Below, piece by piece: positions 18,912 through 27,601 of a DNA stretch of 39,567 nt. The notes below the pieces were generated by a model, which saw nothing but the letters and a program-made list of their open reading frames with translations, did no database searches and had not been told where the DNA came from. The stretch comes from Blastocatellia bacterium (GTDB lineage: Bacteria; Acidobacteriota; Blastocatellia; HR10; J050): contig JANWZE010000148.1 of the NCBI GenBank assembly GCA_025054955.1, positions 1-39,567 on the forward strand. The letters run 5' to 3'. Within the stretch, counting starts at the first letter, position 1. Every line of letters starts with the position of its first letter. Made by a program: the position numbers and the translations under genes.

Positions 18912-18998
18912 CGTGACCGCGCAGCAGCGGTTCGTCTGCACAACCGTGACCGCGCAGCAGCAGTTAGTCTACATAACCGTGACTGCGCAGCAGCGATA
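18912..18998. repeat. 33-base tandem repeat, 2.6 copies
   Basis: Units start at 18912, 18945 and 18978 (exact 33-base period), each opening CGTGAC(C/T)GCGCAGCAGC. They sit immediately upstream of the FAD oxidoreductase start, in its leader or promoter region. A related GAGCAGCAGCGCC lies at about 19019. Confidence 0.8.
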
Positions 18999-19053
18999 GA
19001 ATTTGATCTGTTCAGCATGAGCAGCAGCGCCACAGAAGCACTCAATGGTTCCG

Positions 19054-20154
19054 TCACCGGCTCAGTTTAATATCACCGGTGACTGTCTGGATACGAATTT
19101 CCGGTGGACCGCCCTGACCGACGCGGCCTCGCGCGGTGACACGCGCAAAGTCACGTTTGACATTCAGCTCGATACCGCTGCCACGATGATCAATCGCGCC
19201 ACGGAGCGAGCTGACGTCCACATCGGCATTGTAGCCGTCAAGGAAGCGTATGGTAACGTCACCGGCCACTGATTCAATCTTCATCGGTACAGGTTGAGCG
19301 GGCGGACTCAGCTCCAGATTGATAGTGCCATTGACTGTTTTGGCTGAGATGACTCCGCTAAATTCTTTTGCGACGATATCGCCGGCCACGGCCTCGGCTG
19401 TGACCTGTTGATAAACACCGAGCAGCTCAATATCGCCTCGCACGGTCTGCACATGTTTGACGATGACATTGCGAGGCAATTTGACCTCATAATCCAGATG
19501 CGCTTCACTGCCTTCAGGTCGTTTGGTGCGAACAATGACATGGCTGGCATCCGACGTGTCAATCTCCATGTCGAGCTGCGCTTTATCTTCTCGGCTGCCA
19601 AGATGTTTCTTGGCTTCGATGAAAACTGCATCTTGATCCCACGTCGTCAGCTTGACGTCGCCAACATCTGCCGAGATGGAAAATGACCCGCCGGCAGCTA
19701 GTGGGATGGTACGTGTGACCACTTCACCAGAGTGTTCAACCTTGATTGCATCGCCGGCATTGATGTGGACAATGCGTTTACCATCTTTCGTGATTTCGAT
19801 GCCTTGATCAGTTTCAGTAATCTGGACGCCAGGGAGAGTGGTGAGACGGTAAATACCATATCCGATCCCACCCAAGATCAATCCCGCTGTGAGGATTACA
19901 GCGCCTAGCACCCACGGCCAACGTCGTCGAGGCGGTTTTTCCAATGGGATGTCAGCATACGGCGCGGGCGGCGCGGGAGGAGCGTAAACAGGTTGTGTAG
20001 CACTAGGCGCCGATTGTGGCATGGTCGCATCGCCCGGGAAGGGTCGAGTTGGTTGCTCTTGGATGGAAACTGCGCCTGTTGGTGCGCCACAAAACCGACA
20101 GAACCTCATGCCGGGTAAAAGCTCGGCGCCGCAGCGTGTACAGCGTGCTGTCAT
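19054..20154 (-). CDS. Zinc-ribbon membrane protein with DUF4097-like beta domain
   Basis: A 366-residue protein in four parts. A zinc ribbon with two CxxC pairs lies at residues 5-23 (CTRCGAELL...FCRFCG). A Pro/Ala-rich linker runs to about 80. One membrane helix spans about 84-106 (WVLGAVILTAGLILGGIGYG), and a long repetitive beta-rich domain fills 120-366. The repeats (VGDVKLTTWDQDAVFIEAKK, VRGDIELLG, VAGDIVAKEFSG, VAGDVTIRFL, VTGDIKLSR) match DUF4097/putative adhesin beta-solenoids. The start is the ATG ending at 20154, with AGGGAG nine bases upstream. The ribbon would be cytoplasmic and the solenoid outside. It may be an envelope sensor; its function is not established. Confidence 0.82.
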   Translation of the reverse strand: MTARCTRCGAELLPGMRFCRFCGAPTGAVSIQEQPTRPFPGDATMPQSAPSATQPVYAPPAPPAPYADIPLEKPPRRRWPWVLGAVILTAGLILGGIGYGIYRLTTLPGVQITETDQGIEITKDGKRIVHINAGDAIKVEHSGEVVTRTIPLAAGGSFSISADVGDVKLTTWDQDAVFIEAKKHLGSREDKAQLDMEIDTSDASHVIVRTKRPEGSEAHLDYEVKLPRNVIVKHVQTVRGDIELLGVYQQVTAEAVAGDIVAKEFSGVISAKTVNGTINLELSPPAQPVPMKIESVAGDVTIRFLDGYNADVDVSSLRGAIDHRGSGIELNVKRDFARVTARGRVGQGGPPEIRIQTVTGDIKLSR

Positions 20155-20309
20155 GGTAGGCTCCCTATTGGTCACACCTGATCCAAATTCATATAACGCC
20201 CTAGTGAGCTGCCGGTCGCCGTTTTTCGTCCAACCATGGCTGCATAAACTGTGACCATCTTAATGCTCCCGCAGCTTCAGTAAAGTTTTCGGTCTTGTTC
20301 ATGTGAGAC

Positions 20310-21830
20310 TCATGACTTCAGTACGCTCTCGCTGAGGAGATGTTTCTGAATTTTGCCCGTGGCCGTTCGAGGGAATGAATCAACAAAGAAGACTCGGCGT
20401 GGACATTTGAAGTCGGCCAGTCGGCTCTGGCAATAGGCGATCACGTCCGCGGCATCCCATGTTTCACCCTCTTTCAAAATCAGGCAGGCGCCCACTTCCT
20501 CACCCCAGATCGGATCAGGCAGGCCGATGACGGCCGCTTCTTTCACCTTGGGGTGTTGGTAGAGCACCTGTTCGATTTCCTGCGGATAGATATTGACGCC
20601 GCCGCGAATAATCATCTCCTTCTTGCGCCCGACGATGTAGAAATAGCCTTCTTCATCGTAGTAACCGAGATCGCCTGTGTAGAGCCATCCATTGCGAATC
20701 GTTTGCGCTGTTGCTTCGGGATTCTTGTAGTAGCCTTTCATCACGTTGCGCCCACGAATGATGATCTCGCCCACCTGACCGGCTGGCAACGGTTGGCCGT
20801 TGTCGTCCACGATGGCGAGCTCCTGGCCCGGAAATGGCAATCCAATTGAACCGATCTTGCGTTTGCCTTCAACCGGATTGATCGTGCTTGCGCACGTTCC
20901 TTCAGACAGGCCGTACCCTTCGATGATTTTAGCGTGGAATTTCTCCTCAAACCGGGTGAACACCTCCACCGGCATGGGGGCAGCGCCGCAGATACACATC
21001 CGCAGGCTACTCAAATCGTATTGGTCAGCATCAGGCAAATTCAACAAAATTGAATAGACGGTCGGCACGCCGCTGAATGTGGTGGCGCGATAGCGCGCCA
21101 GATTTTCAAAAAACGTTTTGGGCGAAAACCCTTCGGTCAGGATCATGCTGCCGCCGCCTTGCATCGGCATGAGAATGGTGACGACCTGCCCGTTGACGTG
21201 AAACAACGGCAGAATACACATGGCGCGCTCATCAGCATTCATGCCCGATACCATCGCGCCTTGCCAGCTATTGATGTAGTAATTTCCCTGTGTGAGCACC
21301 ACGCCTTTGGGCTTGCCGGTGGTTCCCGAGGTGTAAATGATACCCATCTCATCGTCGGGACTGATCGGCACATCCAGCTCATCGGGGGGCGCAGCCAGCA
21401 ACTCGGTGAACGAGAGCATCCCGGCCGGCGCGTCGTCGCCGACAACGACAATTTGCTTGAGCTGTGGACAGACAGGCCGAATCGCCTCGATCAATGGTAG
21501 GAATTTGCTTTCGGTCACCATCGTGGTTGCATCGGAGTTATTGACGATATACTGCACCTCTTCGGCCTTCAACAACACATTGATCGGGACAAGCACGGCT
21601 CCCAACTTCGGAGTCGCCAAAAACAGGTAGACAAATTCGGGCCGGTTCGTTAGCATGACGCAAACCTTATCGCCTTTGTTGACTCCCAGCTCGAGCAACC
21701 CGCGGGCAACGCGATTGGTCAGCTCATGCAACTGGCCATAAGAGACCTCCAGGTCATGGAAATAGAGGAACGTCTTATCCGGCGTGGTTTGGGCGCGCAG
21801 TCGGAGTAGGTCAGGAATTGTCTCTTTCAT
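20310..21830 (-). CDS. Acyl-CoA synthetase (AMP-forming, fatty-acid-CoA ligase type)
   Basis: A 506-residue member of the ANL superfamily that activates a carboxylic acid to acyl-AMP and then acyl-CoA. The P-loop is IIYTSGTTGKPKGVVLT near residue 164; the aromatic/adenine motif is IIEGYGLSEGTCAS near 288. The hinge region is YTGDLGYYDEEGYFYIVGRK, followed by EMIIRGGVNIYPQEIE. The catalytic lysine is in the C-terminal RTATGKIQKHLL. The length is normal for medium- or long-chain acyl-CoA ligases. The ATG has GAGGTGAG just upstream. It may serve fatty-acid breakdown; no beta-oxidation genes are adjacent. Confidence 0.9.
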   Translation of the reverse strand: MKETIPDLLRLRAQTTPDKTFLYFHDLEVSYGQLHELTNRVARGLLELGVNKGDKVCVMLTNRPEFVYLFLATPKLGAVLVPINVLLKAEEVQYIVNNSDATTMVTESKFLPLIEAIRPVCPQLKQIVVVGDDAPAGMLSFTELLAAPPDELDVPISPDDEMGIIYTSGTTGKPKGVVLTQGNYYINSWQGAMVSGMNADERAMCILPLFHVNGQVVTILMPMQGGGSMILTEGFSPKTFFENLARYRATTFSGVPTVYSILLNLPDADQYDLSSLRMCICGAAPMPVEVFTRFEEKFHAKIIEGYGLSEGTCASTINPVEGKRKIGSIGLPFPGQELAIVDDNGQPLPAGQVGEIIIRGRNVMKGYYKNPEATAQTIRNGWLYTGDLGYYDEEGYFYIVGRKKEMIIRGGVNIYPQEIEQVLYQHPKVKEAAVIGLPDPIWGEEVGACLILKEGETWDAADVIAYCQSRLADFKCPRRVFFVDSFPRTATGKIQKHLLSESVLKS

Positions 21831-22094
21831 CGCTCACCTCTGAACATGGCATCAGACGACCACGGCGCTCCCGTGATCAATGAGGTCACATAGACACCCA
21901 GGCCTATGCGTCTCGTCAGTTGACCAGCAGGCGGTTGTCCAACGTGACCGCGTGGTCGGCTGGTAACAAGCACACGCCACGGTTGATCCTGAACAATCAG
22001 CCAGGAAATCCGCGTCGGCCAGAATTGATCGAATCCTTGTTGACGTGTTCGTGTGCGTTGGCTCGGATGGCGTTGGCTCGGATAGGCCGGCGTG

Positions 22095-22436
22095 TCATGC
22101 AAAACTTTTGACCGCCTCGTCTTCATCTTTGAACTCTTCAAATACCGATAGCAATTTGGTGAGCGTCAGCACGTCGTGAACGCGCTGACTCAGATTGAGC
22201 AGCTTGAGGTGGCCGCCATGCGTGCGCGCGGTGGTGAAGCTGTACACCAGCGCCCCAATGCCGGAGCTATCAATGTAGTCTACCTGCTCCAGATTCAGCA
22301 AAATTTTCGTTCGTCCGGCGGCCAGCAAGCTTTTCACCTTCTCGCGTAAGGTGGCTTCCTCTTCTCCTAGCCGAATTGAACCACTCAAATCCAGAATCGT
22401 CACATCATCAATCGTACGTTCCATCATCGTCAACAT
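22095..22436 (-). CDS. STAS-domain anti-sigma-factor antagonist
   Basis: A 113-residue single STAS domain of the SpoIIAA/RsbV type. The phosphorylatable serine is S57 or S58 in VDYIDSSGIGAL. Unphosphorylated members bind an anti-sigma factor or kinase and free its partner. I start at the ATG ending at 22436, with GGAGG eight bases before it. It lies 96 bases downstream of the HPF-sigma fusion gene on the same strand, so a link between the two is plausible. No anti-sigma kinase (RsbW type) gene is in the window. Confidence 0.88.
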   Translation of the reverse strand: MLTMMERTIDDVTILDLSGSIRLGEEEATLREKVKSLLAAGRTKILLNLEQVDYIDSSGIGALVYSFTTARTHGGHLKLLNLSQRVHDVLTLTKLLSVFEEFKDEDEAVKSFA

Positions 22437-22532
22437 CAGAATATCCTCCTCAATCAACAAGCTGCGCGTCGGTGCCTTTTCCCACGAGCCGGCCAATCAA
22501 GACGGACTCGGTGAGGCGCTGAGTTTGCCCGC

Positions 22533-23552
22533 TTAACTGGCTACTGCGCGTTGAACTGAAGGCGTCGTTGTCCATTCAGCTCGCGCAAGCTGCCGACGCA
22601 GAAAATCTCGGGCTGCTTGGTAGTCGCGTTGCACTTCTTCCAGAGACTGGCCCGTGACCAAACACACCTGTTCGAGCGTGAAATCTTCGATGGTGTGTAA
22701 AACAAAGACATCGCGCCAGCGTTTGGGCAGTGTGGCAATGACCTGCTCGATCTCCTGCTGAAATTGCCGTCGAGCCACAATCTCTTCCGGCGAGGGGACG
22801 TGAGGATCAGGCACGATGTCTTCCCAGTGCAACTTCTCATCGGGTTGATACCAAATGTACATCTCGTCTTCAACGGCTGACCCTTTCTGTTGCGGTGAAA
22901 CGCGGGACAATCGTTGTTCGACAGGTTGTTCTTCCTGCGTTGCTGCTTCTCGCCGTTGCTGTTCCTGCTCAATGCGCTGTTTGAACACCTCATCGGCGAG
23001 TCTGGCCAGCCAATCTTCAACCGCCGACGTTGGCGGATTCGCCTGGTAATCGCCCATCGCGCGCATGACGGTTTCATCTATGATAGCTTCACTCGGCACG
23101 GCCTCGGCATCTAACTCGCCGGTTGCCTGGAAATGCTCCATCGCCCGACGGACATATCCAGTTAAGAAGGGTAGGTGCCGATCAATGAGCTGCTCGATGG
23201 GCAGCGGTTTTGTTTGGTCATCACATTGAGCACGGGCTTGATTAGCTCTCTCTGTCAATGATGGCGGCTGGTATCGCTTCAATAACTGGTCGAGCGCCTT
23301 AAAGCCAGTTCGCAGCAATGCTCTCACCTCACGTCCCTTCTCCGCCACTTCGATTGATGACTCCGGCCATGTTAGCTTCAGCGTCACTTCGTACAATCGC
23401 TTGCGTTTCGGTTTGGCCACACGGCCCTGCAACGATGCGCTATCAGGAGCCAATCGCCTCAATGAACGCTCCAGCTTGCTCACCTGTTGCTCAATGAACC
23501 GCTGAATGGGCAACGATGGCTCATACTGCTCGAAGCTCCACTGATGGTTCAT
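22533..23552 (-). CDS. Fusion of HPF/RaiA-like ribosome-binding domain with sigma-70-like factor
   Basis: A 339-residue protein. Residues 14-93 resemble hibernation-promoting factor: IQRFIEQQVSKLERSLRR, a central Lys/Arg-rich strand (VAKPKRKRLYEVTLKL), then an acidic strand and a helix ending LDQLLKRY. Residues 119-193 look like a weak sigma region 2 (LIDRHLPFLTGYVRRAM, then DWLARLADEVFKQRI). An acidic Gln-rich linker (195-260) leads to a good sigma region 4 (262-322, with TLPKRWRDVFVLHTIEDFTL and a helix-turn-helix). The start is the ATG ending at 23552 with GGAGG eight bases before it; the earlier in-frame TTG would place this site inside the gene. It may couple translation state to transcription. 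Known parts, inferred job. Confidence 0.75.
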   Translation of the reverse strand: MNHQWSFEQYEPSLPIQRFIEQQVSKLERSLRRLAPDSASLQGRVAKPKRKRLYEVTLKLTWPESSIEVAEKGREVRALLRTGFKALDQLLKRYQPPSLTERANQARAQCDDQTKPLPIEQLIDRHLPFLTGYVRRAMEHFQATGELDAEAVPSEAIIDETVMRAMGDYQANPPTSAVEDWLARLADEVFKQRIEQEQQRREAATQEEQPVEQRLSRVSPQQKGSAVEDEMYIWYQPDEKLHWEDIVPDPHVPSPEEIVARRQFQQEIEQVIATLPKRWRDVFVLHTIEDFTLEQVCLVTGQSLEEVQRDYQAARDFLRRQLARAEWTTTPSVQRAVAS

Positions 23553-23621
23553 AACCCCAACCTCCAACCAACTTGTTGATCTTCTCGCGCGTGATCTTAT
23601 TACATCGTCGAGCGCGATAAC

Positions 23622-23650
23622 ATCCTATCCCGATCGCGCCTTACTGGCAA
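23622..23650 (-). promoter_or_regulatory. Putative sigma-70 promoter of the HPF-sigma gene
   Basis: On the minus strand: -35 TTGCCA (23645-23650), a 17-base spacer, and -10 TAGGAT (23622-23627). Expected transcription start is near 23615, about 60 bases before the ATG. Confidence 0.4.
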
Positions 23651-23817
23651 GTGAATTTGCAATTTTCTCGGCTGAGCGCCTGTGAGTTAAACCGCCGGCT
23701 GGCCACACTCTTTTGACCATTAACGGGGAGCAACCGGATGGCCGCTTCCGCGGCAACGCGGCTTGGCCACTGCTGCATCTTCGGGATAAGCGACGAGCAA
23801 GACGGACAACGACGGCG

Positions 23818-23847
23818 CTTACAGATTTCTTCTAAGAGTGCTACAAT
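23818..23847 (+). promoter_or_regulatory. Putative sigma-70 promoter of the M1-like gene
   Basis: -35 CTTACA (23818-23823), an 18-base spacer, and -10 TACAAT (23842-23847). Expected transcription start is near 23854, 16 bases before the ATG, just leaving room for GAGG. Confidence 0.35.
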
Positions 23848-23869
23848 CTCGGCTCTCGTGAGGAATCGA

Positions 23870-25876
23870 ATGAAACAGCCTGAGCATCGCATGCTAGTTT
23901 TGACGCTGATCCTGCTCATCCTTGCTAGCCTCGCCCCGCTTCGCCATCAAGCTCAACAAAAGGGTGACGCTGACGTGGTTGACGTGCTCCATTATCAGAT
24001 TGACGCAGAAATCACCCCCGAAGAATCCCTCCTGACGGGCAAGGCGGTGGTGACGTTGAAGCTGTTGACGAACACTCGATCAGTGGTGCTGGAAATGAAC
24101 GGCTCGTTGGTCATTTCAAAAATCGTCAACGAGCAAAACAAGCCGCTCGACTTTTTGCAGGACCGACTCGACAAGATGGACGTCCGCATTGATCTGGGCG
24201 AAACACTCAGCGCCGGCAAGGACATGAAGTTGACGTTTGAGTATAAAGGTGTGCTGAAGACGCCTGAAGGAGGCCCAGTAGCGGACCGGCGATTGGCGGC
24301 TGTTGGCACAGATGGTTCCTATTTATTTTATGCGGCTCGTTGGTTTCCATTTCACAAATACGCTGCTGATCTGGCTACTTATCAGATCAACTTGACTGTG
24401 CCGGAAGGACTCTCGGTGGCCGGTTATACGCAATCGCCGACGGCGCCCAAACCGGTCAAAAAAGGCAAATTGATGCACACGTTGACCAGCAACGAACCGG
24501 TGATGCCCGGTTCGCTGGCTGTGGCCAATTACATCACTCGCACGGTCTCCCCGGCAGGCGGCTTGACGCTGGAGTTCTTCGCCAAACCAGGCGACGAAAA
24601 CCGCATTGACCGCTTCGCTCAAGCGATCGGTAAAATGCTGGAAGTGTATAGCGCGCGCTTCGGTCCCTACGCGTTTGGCTCGCGCATGCAGGTGGCCGAA
24701 ATTGACGATGAATCACTTGACTACTATGTGGGGCCGGGCACGCTGTTTCTCTCTCAGCGCGTGTTCAGCGAGCAAATTCCTTTTGATCTGGGGCGGCTGG
24801 CGCGTGAAGTCGCCTATCAGTGGTGGGGGCAGGCCGTCGCCCTGAAGACATTTGACGACGCTTGGTTATCGCAAGGACTCGCCCAGTACAGCTCGCTACT
24901 GTTTCGCCAAGAAACGCTCAGCGCGATTGAAGCTGAACAAGCTGTCAGCGAAACGATGGAACGGGCGCTGACGTTCGAATCTGCTGCCTCGATTGCGCGC
25001 GCGCCATCCGAGCTGTATGACTTGGGACCCAACTACATCGGCGTCGTCTACTACAAGGGTGCATTCGTTTTCCACATGATGCGCCACCTGCTCGGCGACG
25101 ACAAATTCTTCACGCTCTTGAAAAAGTATTACCAAACCTACCGCGGCAAAAACGCTTCGATTCGCGACTTTGAATCGCTGGCCACGCAGGTCGCCGGTCG
25201 CCCGATGCGCAGCTTTTTTGGTCAATGGGTTGATTCGACGGGGGTGCCGGAGTTTCGCCTTGAATATGTGATCTTGCGCACGCGCGCTGGCAATTTTAAG
25301 GTGCGTGGGACACTCAGACAAAACTTCGACCTGTTTGATCAGCCGGTTGACTTGCTGCTGCGCGCCGAAAGTGGAAACAAAAGGCAGACCATCGCACTGA
25401 AGGGCACGGAAGCGACGTTCGAGATGACGTCTGAGTCGCCGCCGGTGGAAGTCGTGGTTGATCCAGATAACAAAATCCTACGCATCTCTGAGACTATCCG
25501 CCTGAACGTCATAGTCCGGCGCGGCATTGAGCATTTTCGCAATCGCCAGTACCCCGAAGCCGAGCAAGAATTCCGTGCGGCGATTGAACTGGACCCGCAA
25601 AGCTCATGGGCGCACTATAACCTCGGCCTGCTCTACTTTGAACAGCGGAACTGCCTGAAAGCGCTCGATTCGTTCAACGACGCGATCAACAATAACCGGA
25701 AACCTTCGTGGGTGGTCGTCTGGAGCCATATTTATCGAGGCAACTGTTACGACGCCAATGAAGAACGTGAACGCGCCGTAGCCGAATATCAGAAGGCACT
25801 TGACACCGGTGACAATTATAACGACGCGCAACAAGTCGCTCAGCAATACATGAGCAAACCGTTCAAGTATCAGTAA
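23870..25876 (+). CDS. Catalytically degenerate M1-peptidase-like protein with TPR tail
   Basis: A 668-residue exported protein. A signal peptide (about 1-28) is followed by the beta-rich N-terminal domain of M1 aminopeptidases and then the catalytic fold. At the zinc site the family pattern HExxH-x18-E is replaced position for position by R312-E-V-A-Y316 and Q335 (REVAYQWWG, then WLSQGLAQY), so all three metal ligands are lost while QWWG is kept. YYKGAFVFHMMRHLLG and the FFGQWVDSTGVPEF segment are typical of M1. Two or three TPR-like repeats close the protein (about 547-640). The start is the ATG at 23870, with GAGG six bases upstream; a longer in-frame start lacks support. It is likely a binding or scaffold protein. 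Confidence 0.82.
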   Translation: MKQPEHRMLVLTLILLILASLAPLRHQAQQKGDADVVDVLHYQIDAEITPEESLLTGKAVVTLKLLTNTRSVVLEMNGSLVISKIVNEQNKPLDFLQDRLDKMDVRIDLGETLSAGKDMKLTFEYKGVLKTPEGGPVADRRLAAVGTDGSYLFYAARWFPFHKYAADLATYQINLTVPEGLSVAGYTQSPTAPKPVKKGKLMHTLTSNEPVMPGSLAVANYITRTVSPAGGLTLEFFAKPGDENRIDRFAQAIGKMLEVYSARFGPYAFGSRMQVAEIDDESLDYYVGPGTLFLSQRVFSEQIPFDLGRLAREVAYQWWGQAVALKTFDDAWLSQGLAQYSSLLFRQETLSAIEAEQAVSETMERALTFESAASIARAPSELYDLGPNYIGVVYYKGAFVFHMMRHLLGDDKFFTLLKKYYQTYRGKNASIRDFESLATQVAGRPMRSFFGQWVDSTGVPEFRLEYVILRTRAGNFKVRGTLRQNFDLFDQPVDLLLRAESGNKRQTIALKGTEATFEMTSESPPVEVVVDPDNKILRISETIRLNVIVRRGIEHFRNRQYPEAEQEFRAAIELDPQSSWAHYNLGLLYFEQRNCLKALDSFNDAINNNRKPSWVVVWSHIYRGNCYDANEERERAVAEYQKALDTGDNYNDAQQVAQQYMSKPFKYQ

Positions 25877-25891
25877 CCGAGGTCGAGCCCG

Positions 25892-27601
25892 ATGCGTCCA
25901 AGCAATCACCGTTCAAGCAAACGCCGGGCGTTGACAGATCAGGATCGCCAGCCGGACCCGGTCGAGCTGGAAATCTTCAAAGCGCTTTACACCTCGGTGG
26001 CTGAAGAGATGGGCGTTGTGCTACGGCGAACGGCCTTCTCGCCCAACATCAAAGAGCGACGCGATTATTCCTGCGCGGTATTTGATCGGCATGGCCGCCT
26101 GATTGCGCAGGGAGACCACATGCCGGTTCATCTGGGTTCCATGCCGCTGTCGGTGAAAGCGGCGCTGGAGGCCGTCGCACTGCAGCCGGGTGACATTGTC
26201 ATTCTCAACGATCCGTATGCGGGCGGTACGCACCTGCCTGATGTGACCATGGTCAGCGCGGTGTTTGGGCGAGAGCGCCGCGCCACACTGCGACCAAGCG
26301 CCACGCAAAATAGGCAGCGGCTTTCTTCATCGCTACGGACTGCGGCTTCTCTGCCCGCCGGGTCCTCTGCGCCTGTGTTGTTTTATGTGGCCAATCGCGC
26401 TCACCACAGCGACATCGGTGGCGCCACGCCCGGCTCGATGGGCGCCAGCAGCGAAATCTTTCAAGAAGGAATCCGCATCCCGCCGGTGCACATTGCCCGC
26501 GGTGGCCAGCTTGAACATGATGTCTTGAATCTGATCTTACAAAACGTTCGGCTGCCCGATGAGCGTGAAGGAGACCTGACCGCCCAAATCGGCGCTATGC
26601 GCGTCGGCCAGGCTCGATTGTTGGAAATTGTCGAGCGGTATGGTTTCGATACGGCCGACTTTTACGCTGATCAACTCATTGCTTACACAGCCCGACTGAT
26701 GCGCCATACGATTGCCAATATCCCAGACGGTGATTACTCAGCTCAGGATGTCCTCGACGATGACGGTTTGACCACTCAACCGATTCCCATTCGGGTCACG
26801 ATTTCCATTCGCGGCGATCATGCCACTGTTGATTTCACCGGCAGCGCGCCACAAGTGCGGGGTGCAGTCAACGCCGTCGAAGCGATTACGGTTTCGGTTG
26901 TCTATTATGTATTCCGTTGCTTGATTGACACGGATGTGCCGGCCAGCGCCGGGATTCTTGAGCCGATTCAGATCATCGCTCCAGCGGGCACCATCGTGAA
27001 TGCGCGCCCGCCGGCGCCGGTGGCTGGCGGCAACGTGGAGACCTCACAACGCATCGCTGACGTGCTCTTCAAAGCTCTGTCGCAAGCCATGCCGAATAAA
27101 ATCCCGGCAGCCAGTCAAGGCACGATGAATAACCTCTCAGTGGGCGGCGTTGATCACCGAACCGGCAAGCTGTTTGCCTACTACGAAACGATTGCCGGCG
27201 GCATGGGCGCGCGGCCAGGCCGCGACGGCTTGCATGCCATTCACACGCACATGACCAACTCGCTGAACACGCCGACGGAAGCGCTGGAGTACGCCTATCC
27301 GTTTCGCGTTCGCCGGTATGCGATCCGGCGTCACTCTGGAGGGCGCGGCCGCTGGCGCGGTGGCGATGGGATTGTGCGGGAGATCGAATACCTCACCGAC
27401 GCGCGTGTGTCGCTGCTGTCGGACCGGCGCGTCTCCGCGCCTTATGGCTTGCACGGCGGCGGCGACGGCAAGCCGGGCCGCGCCATTCACTACCACCACC
27501 GGCGAGCCCGCCGACTCACCGGCAAATTCACCATAGATGTGCAGGCCGGCGACCGCATTCGGATTGAGACGCCGGGCGGCGGCGGCTTTGGCCCCGCTTG
27601 A
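25892..27601 (+). CDS. Hydantoinase B / N-methylhydantoinase B-like (HyuB)
   Basis: A 569-residue member of the HyuB/oxoprolinase beta family, which opens cyclic ureides or related rings using ATP together with a HyuA subunit. Typical parts are NDPYAGGTHLPDVTMV near residue 106, NRAHHSDIGGATPGSMG near 168, and the C-terminal GRGRWRGGDGIVREIE. There is an odd, basic, Ser/Arg-rich stretch at about residues 126-162 where relatives go almost straight from the VFV strand to VANRAHH, an excess of about 30 residues. No HyuA gene is adjacent, so it either pairs with a subunit encoded elsewhere or has another role. It starts 15 bases after the M1-like gene. Confidence 0.85.
   Translation: MRPSNHRSSKRRALTDQDRQPDPVELEIFKALYTSVAEEMGVVLRRTAFSPNIKERRDYSCAVFDRHGRLIAQGDHMPVHLGSMPLSVKAALEAVALQPGDIVILNDPYAGGTHLPDVTMVSAVFGRERRATLRPSATQNRQRLSSSLRTAASLPAGSSAPVLFYVANRAHHSDIGGATPGSMGASSEIFQEGIRIPPVHIARGGQLEHDVLNLILQNVRLPDEREGDLTAQIGAMRVGQARLLEIVERYGFDTADFYADQLIAYTARLMRHTIANIPDGDYSAQDVLDDDGLTTQPIPIRVTISIRGDHATVDFTGSAPQVRGAVNAVEAITVSVVYYVFRCLIDTDVPASAGILEPIQIIAPAGTIVNARPPAPVAGGNVETSQRIADVLFKALSQAMPNKIPAASQGTMNNLSVGGVDHRTGKLFAYYETIAGGMGARPGRDGLHAIHTHMTNSLNTPTEALEYAYPFRVRRYAIRRHSGGRGRWRGGDGIVREIEYLTDARVSLLSDRRVSAPYGLHGGGDGKPGRAIHYHHRRARRLTGKFTIDVQAGDRIRIETPGGGGFGPA

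Larger units (their letters stand above)
23553..23869. other. Divergent intergenic region between the HPF-sigma and M1-like genes
   Basis: These 317 bases hold a putative promoter for each divergent gene. Reading frames on both strands continue through part of it but lack ribosome-binding sites or family similarity. A Cys-rich stretch on the minus strand (CKRRRCPSCSS, near 23800) is probably chance. Confidence 0.5.

Noticed and set aside
23641-23919. Minus-strand frame with a CxxC-like cluster as a small zinc protein
   Set aside because: Overlaps the start of the well-supported M1-like gene and promoter signals on the plus strand; only one Cys pair has zinc-like spacing.
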